Source: Lachnospiraceae bacterium
Lineage (GTDB): Bacteria; Bacillota; Clostridia; Lachnospirales; Lachnospiraceae
Direction of reading: 5' to 3'
Length of the DNA stretch: 64,000 nt
Assembly: GCA_022652545.1 (NCBI GenBank)
Contig: JALCRM010000002.1
Coordinates: 186,001 to 250,000 of the forward strand
Below the pieces are notes generated by a model that was given only the letters and a program-made list of their open reading frames with translations, had not been told where the DNA came from and did no database searches. Position 1 is the first letter of the stretch, and every line of letters begins with the position of its first letter. The position numbers and the translations under genes are program-made. Positions 7,356 to 15,967 of the stretch are shown piece after piece.

Positions 7356-9170
7356 ATGGGGATTGCGGAAATGGTCAGGACCCGGGGGCTCTCGCACCGG
7401 TATGAGAGAAAAGATGAGGAAGGCAATGTGGAAAGCGTCGTGGAAGCTCTCACGGACGTTGACCTCGACATACAACGCGGCCAGTTCGTGGCAGTGCTGG
7501 GGCACAACGGCTCCGGAAAATCTACGCTGGCAAAACACATCAATGCCCTTCTTTTCCCCACAGGCGGAACGGTCTGCATAGACGGCATGGATACGAACGA
7601 TGCACAGAATCTCTGGAAGGTGCGGCAGGAAGCCGGTATGGTCTTCCAGAATCCGGACAACCAGATCATCGGGCAGGTCGTCGAGGAGGATGTCGGTTTC
7701 GGCCCGGAGAACCTGGGTGTCCCTACCGCGGAGATCTGGGAACGCGTAAAGGAGAGCCTGAAGATCGTCGGCATGGAAGAGTATGCAAAAAGATCGCCCA
7801 ACCGCCTCTCCGGCGGACAGAAACAGCGGGTCTCCATAGCCGGTGTGCTGGCCATGCATCCCAAGTGCATCATCATGGACGAGCCGACCGCCATGCTGGA
7901 TCCCGGCGGACGCCGCGAAGTCATCCGGGCGGCGCGCGCTCTGAACGATGTAGAAGGCATTACGATCATTCTGATCACCCATTACATGGAGGAGGCTGTC
8001 TGCGCAGACCGAGTATTCGTCATGAACGAAGGCAGGCTGGCGATGCAGGGAACGCCGCGCGAGGTGTTTTCACGCGTGGACGAGCTGCGCGCGATCCATC
8101 TCGACGTGCCGCAGGCAACGCTCCTTTCGAGCGAGCTCGAAAAGGGCGGGCTGAAGCTTGAGAAGGGCATACTGACCCGGGAGGAACTGGCAGAAGCGCT
8201 GGGGTTGACCGAGAAAGTCAAAACGTCCGGGAAGCCCGCAGCTTCCGATGTTTCCCTGCATTCCGAAGAAGCGGGGGAAGCCGCGCAGCTGGCAAAGGCG
8301 CGCGAGGATATCCTTACCGTGGAGAATGTCAGCTACCTATATGACCAGGGTTCTGCGATGGAATCCTGTGCGCTGAAGGACCTGACGCTGCATATTCCGG
8401 AAGGCCAGTTTACCGGGTTCATCGGTCACACCGGTTCCGGGAAGTCCACGCTCGTACAGCTTCTGAACGGCCTGCTGGAGCCGACGTCGGGAAGGATACT
8501 GTACCGCGGCCGGGATATCCGGGGGGAGGGAAGCGACCGCCGGAAACTGAGGTCCGATGTGGGTCTTGTTTTTCAGTATCCGGAGTATCAGCTGTTCGAA
8601 GCCGATGTACTGACTGACGTGATGTTCGGACCGAAAAATCTCGGGCTGACTGCACAGGAACAGGAACAGCGCGCCAGGGAAGCACTGGCACAGGTCGGGC
8701 TGGAGGAAAAATATTACAGCCAGTCGCCCTTTGAACTGTCAGGCGGTGAAAAACGCCGCGCTGCCATAGCCGGTGTGCTGGCCATGCACCCGGAGGTGCT
8801 GGTGCTGGACGAGCCGACGGCCGGCCTGGACCCGGCAGGCCGGGACGAGATCCTGGAACTTCTCAAGACGCTGCATGAAAGGGACGGGAAAACGGTCCTT
8901 CTGGTGTCGCACAGCATGGAAGATGTAGCCAGGTACGTAGAGCGCATCGTCGTCCTGGACAGGGGCACTGTTTTCCGCGACGGTACGCCGCGGGAGGTGT
9001 TTCAGGACAGCGCGGGACTGGAGAAGATCGGCCTTGCGGCTCCGGAGATCACGTATATCATGCAGTGCCTGCGGGACAGGGGACTGGATGTCCCTGTGCA
9101 TGCGCTGACGGCTGAGGAAGCCGCTGCGGAGATCCTTGCCGCACGCGGGCGCGGACAGGGCGGGGTATAG
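7356..9170 (+). CDS. Fused ECF transporter ATPases EcfA1-EcfA2 in one chain
   Basis: Energises energy-coupling factor vitamin and metal importers by ATP hydrolysis. 604 residues carry two complete ABC ATPase domains. Domain 1: Walker A GHNGSGKST at 49-57, Q-loop MVFQNPDNQ near 95-103, signature LSGGQ at 151-155, Walker B CIIMDE at 171-176. A charged linker of about 80 residues (roughly 240-320) follows. Domain 2: Walker A GHTGSGKST near 357, Q-loop VFQYPEYQ, signature LSGGE near 461, Walker B VLVLDE near 481. In most Bacillota this locus holds separate ecfA1 and ecfA2 genes between rplQ and ecfT. The frame is continuous, so this is a real fusion in the given sequence. EcfT follows after five bases. 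Confidence 0.93.
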   Translation: MGIAEMVRTRGLSHRYERKDEEGNVESVVEALTDVDLDIQRGQFVAVLGHNGSGKSTLAKHINALLFPTGGTVCIDGMDTNDAQNLWKVRQEAGMVFQNPDNQIIGQVVEEDVGFGPENLGVPTAEIWERVKESLKIVGMEEYAKRSPNRLSGGQKQRVSIAGVLAMHPKCIIMDEPTAMLDPGGRREVIRAARALNDVEGITIILITHYMEEAVCADRVFVMNEGRLAMQGTPREVFSRVDELRAIHLDVPQATLLSSELEKGGLKLEKGILTREELAEALGLTEKVKTSGKPAASDVSLHSEEAGEAAQLAKAREDILTVENVSYLYDQGSAMESCALKDLTLHIPEGQFTGFIGHTGSGKSTLVQLLNGLLEPTSGRILYRGRDIRGEGSDRRKLRSDVGLVFQYPEYQLFEADVLTDVMFGPKNLGLTAQEQEQRAREALAQVGLEEKYYSQSPFELSGGEKRRAAIAGVLAMHPEVLVLDEPTAGLDPAGRDEILELLKTLHERDGKTVLLVSHSMEDVARYVERIVVLDRGTVFRDGTPREVFQDSAGLEKIGLAAPEITYIMQCLRDRGLDVPVHALTAEEAAAEILAARGRGQGGV

Positions 9171-9175
9171 CGCAG

Positions 9176-9976
9176 ATGTTCAGGGAGATCACGCTCGGAC
9201 AATATTATCAGACGGATTCCGTGCTGCACCGCCTTGACCCAAGGGTCAAGGTGCTCGGCACACTGGTCTACATCATCTCGCTGTTCGTGGTAAAGGACTT
9301 TGCGGGTTATTTTTACGCGGGCATTTTTCTGGGGCTGCTGATCGTCCTGTCGAATGTGCCGTTCCGCTATGTACTGCACGGTATGCGGGGGATCCTGATG
9401 CTGCTCGCCTTCACTGTGGTGTTCAATCTTTTCCTGACGCCCGGCAGGCCTCTTGTGCACTTCTGGAAACTGACGATCACTTACGAAGGTGTGGATTTTG
9501 CTTCCAAAATGGCGATACGCCTGACCTTCCTGATCATCGGTTCCACGATGATGACGCTTACGACCACGCCGAACCAGCTGACGGACGCGCTCGAAAGCCT
9601 GATGGGACCGCTGAAGGTCCTGCATGTGCCCGTGCATGAGATCGCGATGATGATGTCGATCGCCCTGCGTTTTATCCCCATCCTGACGGAAGAGACCGAC
9701 AAGATCAAGAAGGCGCAGATGGCGCGCGGCGCTGATTTCGAAAGCGGAAGGCTCACGGCCCGTGTCCGCAGCATGGTACCGATCCTGGTGCCGCTGTTCG
9801 TTTCGGCGTTCCGCAGAGCCAACGACCTGGCACTGGCGATGGAGGCCCGCTGCTACCGGGGCAGCGAAGGGCGCACGAGAATGAAACCGCTGATATACCG
9901 CAGGAAGGACATTGCGGCATATACAGTACTGGCGGTCTATTTTGCCGGTGCGATCGCGGTGCGCGTGTTTTTCTGA
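9176..9976 (+). CDS. ecfT: ECF transporter transmembrane coupling protein EcfT
   Basis: Membrane subunit that couples the EcfA ATPases to exchangeable substrate-binding S components. 266 residues with about five or six hydrophobic segments. The N-terminal QYYQTDSVLHRLDPRVK is typical, as are two Ala-Arg-Gly-type coupling motifs (AQMARGADF near 180 and EARCYRGSEGR near 222) that dock on the ATPases. Five bases after the fused EcfA gene and followed by truA. An S component of the UPF0397 type is encoded at 52.7 kb and may share this module. Confidence 0.95.
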   Translation: MFREITLGQYYQTDSVLHRLDPRVKVLGTLVYIISLFVVKDFAGYFYAGIFLGLLIVLSNVPFRYVLHGMRGILMLLAFTVVFNLFLTPGRPLVHFWKLTITYEGVDFASKMAIRLTFLIIGSTMMTLTTTPNQLTDALESLMGPLKVLHVPVHEIAMMMSIALRFIPILTEETDKIKKAQMARGADFESGRLTARVRSMVPILVPLFVSAFRRANDLALAMEARCYRGSEGRTRMKPLIYRRKDIAAYTVLAVYFAGAIAVRVFF

Positions 9977-10018
9977 GAAAGGCCGTCCGGCCGGGCGGTG
10001 CAGAGAGGCGGTGTCTGA

Positions 10019-10807
10019 ATGCCCAGGATCCTTCTGAAAATCGCATATGATGGAACGGATTTTGCCGGTTTCCAGAGACAGCCCGGACAGCGGACCGTCG
10101 AAGGCGAGCTGGACAGGGCGCTCACGGAACTTACGGGAGAACCCGTTCTGGTCATCGGCGCCAGCCGTACCGATGCGGGCGTGCATGCGCAATGCAATTT
10201 TGCCGTTTTCGATACCGCATCCAGGATCCCGCCGGAGAAATTCGGACTGGCGCTGAACGGGCGCCTGCCGGAGCAGATCAGGGTCACCAGGTCCTTTGAG
10301 GTGCCGCCGGAATTTCATCCACGCAGGTGCGCAACGGAAAAAACATACGAGTATCACATCTGGAGCGCCGCGTATCCGGACCCGATGAAGCGGCTCTACA
10401 GCTTTCACACCTGTTTTGACCTGGATACGGACAGAATGGGGGAAGCCGCGCAGTATCTTGTCGGGGAGCATGATTTCGCCAGCTTCTGCTGCGTGTATAC
10501 ACAGGCGGAGACGACCGTGCGCACGGTGACGTCCGTGGCGGTGGAGGCATCCGGACTGCGGCAGCCGCGGGAGATCGTGATCCGCGTGACCGGGACAGGT
10601 TTTCTCTACAACATGGTGCGCATTATCGCCGGGACGCTCATAGAGGTCGGACGCGGTGCCAGGCAGCCCGGGGAAGTCAGGCAGATGCTGGAAGCAAAGG
10701 ACAGGCGTGCAGCAGGCCCTACGGCGCCGGCAAAGGGCCTGGTCCTGGTGCAGTACCGGTTCCTGGATGAAAAACTGTTTGACATGCTGAATCACGGAGT
10801 CTTATAA
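10019..10807 (+). CDS. truA: tRNA pseudouridine(38-40) synthase
   Basis: Converts U38, U39 and U40 in the anticodon arm of many tRNAs to pseudouridine. 262 residues. The catalytic Asp is D52 in ASRTDAGVHA; other conserved parts are YDGTDFAGFQRQPGQRTVEG, FHPRRCATEKTYEYHI, HDFASFCC and GTGFLYNMVRIIAGTL. It follows ecfT in the order ecfA-ecfT-truA-rplM-rpsI that is common in Bacillota. A near-perfect promoter for rplM overlaps its 3' end. Confidence 0.96.
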   Translation: MPRILLKIAYDGTDFAGFQRQPGQRTVEGELDRALTELTGEPVLVIGASRTDAGVHAQCNFAVFDTASRIPPEKFGLALNGRLPEQIRVTRSFEVPPEFHPRRCATEKTYEYHIWSAAYPDPMKRLYSFHTCFDLDTDRMGEAAQYLVGEHDFASFCCVYTQAETTVRTVTSVAVEASGLRQPREIVIRVTGTGFLYNMVRIIAGTLIEVGRGARQPGEVRQMLEAKDRRAAGPTAPAKGLVLVQYRFLDEKLFDMLNHGVL

Positions 10808-10808
10808 T
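10779..10808 (+). promoter_or_regulatory. Consensus promoter of rplM-rpsI
   Basis: TTGACA (10779-10784), 18 bases, TATAAT (10803-10808); both hexamers match the sigma-A consensus exactly. It overlaps the truA stop codon. The roughly 110-base leader that follows may hold an L13-type autoregulatory structure, but no fold could be confirmed by eye. Confidence 0.9.
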
Positions 10809-10926
10809 ATACTCCGCGTGACGGCTGCGATCCGAAACAGTACAGACTCCCCGGGTCTGGCAGGATCCCACGGCCCCTGCGAATCGCGCAGACAGCTGCA
10901 GATGTATTATAACGGAGGAAACATCG

Positions 10927-11355
10927 ATGAAAACATATATTCCCAGCGCACCCGCCATTGAAAGAAAATGGTATGTGGTAGACGCTACCGATATGACGCT
11001 CGGCCGCCTTGCGTCCGAAGTCGCCAAAGTGCTTCGCGGCAAGAACAAGCCCATCTATACTCCTTTTCTGGATACCGGTGACTATGTGATCGTTCTCAAC
11101 GCCGGCAAGGTCAAGGTGACAGGCAAGAAACTGGATCAGAAGGTTTATTTTTCACACAGTGAATATCCCGGCAACGCAAAGTATGCGACTCTCCGTGAGA
11201 TGCTTGAGAAGAGACCGGTAAAGGCAGTGGAACACGCCATCCGCGGCATGCTTCCCGGCGGCCCTCTCGGCAGGCAGATGTTCACGAAGCTCTATGTCTA
11301 TGAGGGCTCCGAACATGAACACGCCGCGCAGAAGCCCGAAAAGCTGGAATTCTAA
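10927..11355 (+). CDS. rplM: Ribosomal protein L13
   Basis: Early-assembling 23S rRNA-binding protein. 142 residues, normal length. Conserved parts include [49 protein letters not shown] and the C-terminal [28 protein letters not shown] precedes the ATG. It forms a two-gene operon with rpsI, driven by its own consensus promoter. Confidence 0.97.
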   Translation: MKTYIPSAPAIERKWYVVDATDMTLGRLASEVAKVLRGKNKPIYTPFLDTGDYVIVLNAGKVKVTGKKLDQKVYFSHSEYPGNAKYATLREMLEKRPVKAVEHAIRGMLPGGPLGRQMFTKLYVYEGSEHEHAAQKPEKLEF

Positions 11356-11379
11356 TCGGAGAGCGAAAGGAGACTCATC

Positions 11380-11778
11380 ATGGCTAAGGCAGTCGTATAT
11401 TACGGAACGGGCAGAAGAAAATCCGCTGTAGCGCGTGTTTTCATGACCGCCGGAAAAGGAAACATCACCGTCAACGGCAAGTCCCTTGACGAATATTTTG
11501 GCCTGCAGACACTGAAGACTATCGTTATGGAACCCCTGACAGCTACTTCAACTGCAGATCAGTTCGATCTTAAGATCACGGTCAGAGGCGGCGGTACCGC
11601 CGGACAGGCCGGTGCAGTGCGCCACGGTATTGCCAGGGCACTCTGCGAGGCAGATAAAGAGACCTACAGATCTACCCTCAAGCAGGCCGGTTATCTTACG
11701 AGAGACCCTCGCATGAAGGAAAGAAAGAAGTACGGCTTAAAGGCCGCACGTCGCGCTCCGCAGTTCAGCAAGCGCTGA
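11380..11778 (+). CDS. rpsI: Ribosomal protein S9
   Basis: Small-subunit head protein whose C-terminal Lys-Arg tail contacts P-site tRNA. 132 residues. [40 protein letters not shown] and the terminal RRAPQFSKR are diagnostic. Preceded by AAAGGAGA and 24 bases from rplM. A strong terminator follows. Confidence 0.97.
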   Translation: MAKAVVYYGTGRRKSAVARVFMTAGKGNITVNGKSLDEYFGLQTLKTIVMEPLTATSTADQFDLKITVRGGGTAGQAGAVRHGIARALCEADKETYRSTLKQAGYLTRDPRMKERKKYGLKAARRAPQFSKR

Positions 11779-11795
11779 TCAGTACAAGATCCGGA

Positions 11796-11832
11796 GGACC
11801 CCGAGACCGCAGCGGCTTCGGGGTCCTTTTTT
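11796..11832 (+). terminator. Intrinsic terminator after rpsI
   Basis: GGACCCCGA (11796-11804) pairs with TCGGGGTCC (11818-11826) and is followed by six T. Closes the rplM-rpsI unit. Confidence 0.88.
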
Positions 11833-11839
11833 GCGCCGT

Positions 11840-11868
11840 TTGAACAGACGGGCAAAATGACGTATGCT
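11840..11868 (+). promoter_or_regulatory. Probable promoter of Y-family polymerase
   Basis: TTGAAC (11840-11845), 17 bases, TATGCT (11863-11868). No LexA-like GAAC-N4-GTTC box was seen near it. Confidence 0.5.
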
Positions 11869-11935
11869 TTCAGTATGACAGGCTTCGGCCCTGTTCTGTG
11901 ACTATGGCCGCGCAGCAGCGCCCCGGATGGCGGGA

Positions 11936-13261
11936 ATGAAGATGGAACACCTGATTTTTCATGTGGATGTGAATAGTGCATTTCTTTCCTGGTCGGCAGT
12001 CAGGAGACTGAAGGAGGACCCCGGCTGCGTCGATCTCCGGGATATTCCGTCCGCCGTCGGAGGGGACGTCAAAACACGGCACGGCGTGATCACGGCAAAA
12101 TCCATTCCGGCGAAGAAATACGGCATACATACGGGAGAGCCGGTCGTCAAAGCCCTGCAGAAGTGCCCGAACCTGGTGCTCGTGGAGTCCGACTTTGCGA
12201 CCTACAGGGAGTATTCCCGCGCCTTTATGCAGATCCTGAAAAAACATACGCCCCGCATGGAACAGGTCTCGATCGATGAAGCCTTCCTGGACATGACCGG
12301 AACGCAGGACAGATTTCCCGCCTGCGAGGTGATCCCGGGGCACAGTCACCCTGCGGAGGATGAGACAGGCTGCTTTCCCGTCAGCGCGGCGGACAGGATC
12401 CGCAGGGAAGTCAGGGATACACTCGGCTTTACCGTCAACGTCGGCATTTCGGTGAACAGGCTGCTGGCCAAGATGGCCAGTGACTTTGAAAAACCTGACC
12501 GGACGCATACACTGTGGCCGGAGGAGGTGCCGGCCAGACTGTGGCCGCTGCCGATCGGCGAACTGTACGGGTGCGGGGCGAGAACGGCGGAAAGACTGGC
12601 CAATCTCGGCATCCTCACGATCGGCGATGCAGCCGCTGCGGATCCGGCGCTGCTCATTTCGCTGCTCGGGGAAAAGGGCGGCACCTATATTTCCGAAAGC
12701 AGCCGCGGGGCAGGAAGCTCCGAGGTTGAGGAAAGCGCCGACGAGATGCAGAGCTGCTCGAATGAGACGACGACCCCGACGGATATCACAGCGGTGAATT
12801 ATGAGAAAGAGGCGCTGCCGGTCCTGAAGGAGCTTTCTGCCTCGGTCGCGAGGCGCCTGCAGAAGGACGGCTGCTATGCCGGCACGGTCACAGTCAGTGT
12901 GAAGACAGATACCTTCAGGAGACTTTCCAGACAGTCGGCACTGCCGGAATCCGTCAATTCGGAAAAGGATATCTACAGGGCCGCAGAGGAACTGCTGCAC
13001 AGACTGCTGTTCGGAGAAGACGGGAACGGCGGCGTCTTTGCAAAGGGCGGCAGCGTTCGCCTGATCGGAGTCGGCGGCACGTCACTCGACAGACAGGAAT
13101 ACAGGCAGCTGAGTCTGTTTGAAATGGAACCGCCCGCAAAGAAGGATCCGCGCACCGACAGGATCGATGCCATGCTGCAGGACATCCGCCGGCAGTACGG
13201 GGAAAATGCCGTACGGAAAGGCGCTTCCAGGGTACAGGGCAGGAAACGGCCCGAAACATGA
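11936..13261 (+). CDS. dinB: Y-family DNA polymerase (DinB/ImpB-MucB-SamB type)
   Basis: Translesion or error-prone polymerase copying damaged templates. About 441 residues. The catalytic carboxylates are in HVDVNSAFLSW near the N terminus and SIDEAFLDMTG near residue 105. GISVNRLLAKMASDFEKPDRTH and the helix-hairpin-helix region YGCGARTAERLANLGI follow, with a little-finger domain after. Starts at 11927, 11936 and 11942 are all in frame; 11936 has the best upstream purine stretch (GGATGG), while family members usually begin like MEHLIFHVDVN. The central Ser/Glu-rich insertion near residue 265 is not typical. No SOS box was seen, so damage control is unproven. Confidence 0.88.
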   Translation: MKMEHLIFHVDVNSAFLSWSAVRRLKEDPGCVDLRDIPSAVGGDVKTRHGVITAKSIPAKKYGIHTGEPVVKALQKCPNLVLVESDFATYREYSRAFMQILKKHTPRMEQVSIDEAFLDMTGTQDRFPACEVIPGHSHPAEDETGCFPVSAADRIRREVRDTLGFTVNVGISVNRLLAKMASDFEKPDRTHTLWPEEVPARLWPLPIGELYGCGARTAERLANLGILTIGDAAAADPALLISLLGEKGGTYISESSRGAGSSEVEESADEMQSCSNETTTPTDITAVNYEKEALPVLKELSASVARRLQKDGCYAGTVTVSVKTDTFRRLSRQSALPESVNSEKDIYRAAEELLHRLLFGEDGNGGVFAKGGSVRLIGVGGTSLDRQEYRQLSLFEMEPPAKKDPRTDRIDAMLQDIRRQYGENAVRKGASRVQGRKRPET

Positions 13262-13313
13262 CGGAAGCGGCTGAAGGCCGGAGGAAGGCTTTTTTCATTT
13301 TCGGCAGCTTTTA

Positions 13314-13322
13314 TGATATAGT
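13314..13322 (+). promoter_or_regulatory. Extended -10 promoter before surface-polymer cluster
   Basis: TGA-TATAGT (13314-13322) fits an extended -10. The -35 region 17 bases upstream (TTCATT) is weak. It lies 66 bases before the first gene of the cluster. Confidence 0.4.
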
Positions 13323-13387
13323 AAGTTGATTTACTTCCGCAGGCAGGTCGGAAATGCCGGCCGCCTGAATGCTGGGACAGACAGAAG

Positions 13388-14221
13388 ATGGCAGGAGATC
13401 CGCGCTCTGTAAAAATCGTCGTAACGACGCATAAAAAGTACCGTATGCCGGTCGATCCCGTATACGTTCCGCTGCAGGTCGGCGCTTCCATAGAAAAGAC
13501 GGAAGACGGAAAGCCCCTTGACCTCGGATACGCAAGGGATGACACGGGAGAAAACATTTCGGAGAAGAACGCACTCTACTGCGAGCTCACCGGACTGTAC
13601 TGGGCGTGGAAAAATCTGGACTGTGATTATCTCGGGCTCGTGCATTACCGCCGCTACTTCGGCAGCAGGACCCACGCCGCGAAGACGGGCGACCCGTTCG
13701 ATGCGATCATCGGCGGCGAGGAACTGCGCAGCGTGCTCGGTACCTGCCGCGTTGTAGTACCGCGCATGCGCCGCTACTATATCGAAACGCTGTATTCGCA
13801 CTACGAACACACGCATTATGCAGCGCATCTCTACGAGACACGCCGCATTCTGGCAGACAGGTACCCGGAATATCTGGGATCTTTTGACCGTGTGCTGCAG
13901 CGCACCGGCGGCCATATGTTCAACATGATGATCATGGACAGGGAGTGCCTTGATACCTACTGTACCTGGCTTTTTGACATACTCGGGGAACTGGAGAAAC
14001 GCATTGACGTCACGGGTCTGTCTTTTTACCAGGCCAGATACTGCGGCCGGGTCGGGGAGATCATCCTGAATGTCTGGTTGGACTATCAGCTGCATACAGG
14101 GAAACTTCGCAGGGAGGATATCTGCGAACTTCCGTATATTTACACGGAGAAGGTCGAGTGGGGCCGCAAGGCAGCCTCGTTCCTCAAGGCCAAGTTCTTT
14201 CACCAGAAATATGAGTTCTGA
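13388..14221 (+). CDS. DUF4422 capsular/exopolysaccharide biosynthesis protein
   Basis: Likely cytosolic glycosyltransferase-like enzyme of surface polymer synthesis; the precise reaction is unknown. 277 residues. The diagnostic DUF4422 features are KIVVTTHKKYRMP near the N terminus, ENISEKNALYCELTGLYWAWKN near residue 60 and YLGLVHYRRYFG near 80, then TGGHMFNMMIMDRE. First gene of a run of seven to eight genes that includes LicD, a TarI-like enzyme, TagF and TagGH, so it probably adds a sugar to a teichoic-acid-type polymer. Family assignment is good; substrate is inferred only from context. Confidence 0.82.
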   Translation: MAGDPRSVKIVVTTHKKYRMPVDPVYVPLQVGASIEKTEDGKPLDLGYARDDTGENISEKNALYCELTGLYWAWKNLDCDYLGLVHYRRYFGSRTHAAKTGDPFDAIIGGEELRSVLGTCRVVVPRMRRYYIETLYSHYEHTHYAAHLYETRRILADRYPEYLGSFDRVLQRTGGHMFNMMIMDRECLDTYCTWLFDILGELEKRIDVTGLSFYQARYCGRVGEIILNVWLDYQLHTGKLRREDICELPYIYTEKVEWGRKAASFLKAKFFHQKYEF

Positions 14222-14256
14222 CCCAAGGCAGCCTGATCGGGGTCAGTAAGGACAGC

Positions 14257-15225
14257 ATGTCTCTTTCCACAGTCGACGCTTTCAAACATATCCGGTCCGG
14301 GGAACTGGTCACGCTCGATACAGAACAGCTGCAGCAGCTGCAGGCGGTACTGACCGGCATACTTGACGATATCGTGTCGGTCTGCGACCGCTGCGGTCTT
14401 GTCTATGTTTTGGGCGGCGGTTCGGCACTGGGAGCTTACCGTCATCACGGCTTCATTCCGTGGGACGACGATATCGACATCAACATGCCGCGTGCGGATT
14501 ATGACCGGTTCATTCCCGAATTCCGGAAAGAATTCGGCGATAAGTACTGGATCCATACGCCGCAGGATACGCACAATTACGGCCTTATGCTTTCACGTAT
14601 CCTGCTGAAGGGAACATCCGTGAAAACGCGCGAGGACTTTCAGAACAGCGAGTGCGGCGCTTTCGTGGATCTGTTCATCATTGAAAACACCTATGACAGC
14701 CGGTTCCTGCGCGCGCTGCACGGCTTCGGCTGCATGGCGTACGGCTTTCTGGTGTCCTGCCGCAAGTTCTACCGCGACAGGGAACCGCTCATGAGACTTG
14801 CATGTTCGACAGGAGACCGTTCACTGCAGCGCAAGTTCCGGACCAAGATCGTGTTCGGTGCGCTGCTTTCCTGGCGCAGCCTGGACGGACTCGTAAAGGA
14901 CGGAGACCGCTGGAACAGGCGCTGCCGCAACGGCCGTTCAAAATATGTTTCCATCCCGACAGGACGCCGGGTGTTCTGGGGCGAACTGTATGAGCGCAGC
15001 GAGATCTGCGATACGGTGGAACTGCCCTACTGCGGAAGAATGCGGAAATGTCCGGCTGCGATCGAACAATACCTGACGCGCCTGTTCGGAGATTACAACA
15101 GGATCCCGCCCGTCGAGGAACGTGAAAGCCACGCGTTTTTCAGGCCGTTCAGCCTGGGAGACGCCGCGGGCAAAGACCTGACAGGAACAACGGAGCCGCA
15201 GGGCGGCGGAGGAAAAACAGATTGA
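14257..15225 (+). CDS. LicD-family phosphotransferase
   Basis: LicD enzymes transfer phosphocholine or related phospho-groups from CDP-activated donors onto glycans. 322 residues. The nucleotidyltransferase-like core is visible as GGGSALGAYRHHGFIPWDDD with D-D-D-I-D metal ligands (about residues 50-73), followed by MPRADYDRF. No licA, licB or licC is present nearby, so the transferred group could instead be ribitol-, glycerol- or another phosphate. The stop codon overlaps the TTG start of the next gene, indicating translational coupling. Confidence 0.85.
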   Translation: MSLSTVDAFKHIRSGELVTLDTEQLQQLQAVLTGILDDIVSVCDRCGLVYVLGGGSALGAYRHHGFIPWDDDIDINMPRADYDRFIPEFRKEFGDKYWIHTPQDTHNYGLMLSRILLKGTSVKTREDFQNSECGAFVDLFIIENTYDSRFLRALHGFGCMAYGFLVSCRKFYRDREPLMRLACSTGDRSLQRKFRTKIVFGALLSWRSLDGLVKDGDRWNRRCRNGRSKYVSIPTGRRVFWGELYERSEICDTVELPYCGRMRKCPAAIEQYLTRLFGDYNRIPPVEERESHAFFRPFSLGDAAGKDLTGTTEPQGGGGKTD

Positions 15226-15950
15226 ATATCGCTTTGATCTTTGCCGGCGGCACCGGTACACGCATGGGACGCAGCACACAGTCGGTACCCAAACAGTTCC
15301 TGGAGCTGTACGGCAAGCCGATCATTATCTACACGCTGGAAAAATTCGAAAATCATGACGGGATCGACGGCATAGTCGTAGTCTGCCTGAAGGACTGGAT
15401 CCCGCAGATGCGCAAGTATGTAAACAAGTTCAACCTCACAAAGGTGAGGATGATCGTACCGGGCGGCAGCACCGGGCAGGAGTCGATCTACAACGGTCTC
15501 AAGGCCGCGAGAAAGATGTATCCCGACGATACTGTGATCCTGATCCACGACGGCGTGCGTCCTCTTGTCGCCTCTTCCACGATCGCGGCGAACATTGCCT
15601 GTGTGAAGGAAAAAGGCAATGCGATCACCGTGGTGCCGGCGACCGAGACGATTTTCATCGACAACAGTCAGGACGGCAGGGTCGGCCGTATCCTGGACCG
15701 CAGCCAGTGCGCTATGGCAAGGGCTCCGCAGGGCTTCCGGCTCGGACAGATCCTGGAATGCCATGAAAAGGCTCTTTCGGAAGGTAAAAAAGATTTCATT
15801 GATTCTGCGAGTATGATAAAATACTACGGTTATGAACTTTATACGGTCCAGGGCCGTACGGAAAATATCAAGATCACGACACCGATCGATTTCTACATTT
15901 TCCGGGCCATCGTGGACGCACACGAGAATTCGCAGATCTTCGGTCTGTAA
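15222..15950 (+). CDS. TarI-like CTP:polyol-phosphate cytidylyltransferase (IspD family)
   Basis: Activates a polyol phosphate with CTP, probably ribitol-5-phosphate to CDP-ribitol for wall polymer synthesis. 242 residues starting at a TTG that overlaps the licD-like stop by four bases. AGGTGTRMG at the N terminus binds CTP. The motifs LIHDGVRPLV, PATETIF and ARAPQGFRL resemble TarI more than IspD (where HDAARP and TPQ are usual). A dedicated TarJ reductase is not adjacent; the extended SDR at 20 kb is a different family. IspD of the MEP pathway is the main alternative, but gene context favours surface polymer. Confidence 0.82.
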   Translation: MNIALIFAGGTGTRMGRSTQSVPKQFLELYGKPIIIYTLEKFENHDGIDGIVVVCLKDWIPQMRKYVNKFNLTKVRMIVPGGSTGQESIYNGLKAARKMYPDDTVILIHDGVRPLVASSTIAANIACVKEKGNAITVVPATETIFIDNSQDGRVGRILDRSQCAMARAPQGFRLGQILECHEKALSEGKKDFIDSASMIKYYGYELYTVQGRTENIKITTPIDFYIFRAIVDAHENSQIFGL

Positions 15951-15967
15951 CAGGGAACAGTGGAGCA

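Noticed and set aside
13262-13300. Terminator directly after the Y-family polymerase gene
   Set aside because: A T6 run exists but the nearby CGGC/GCCG stem is only four pairs and nine bases away, too weak to call.
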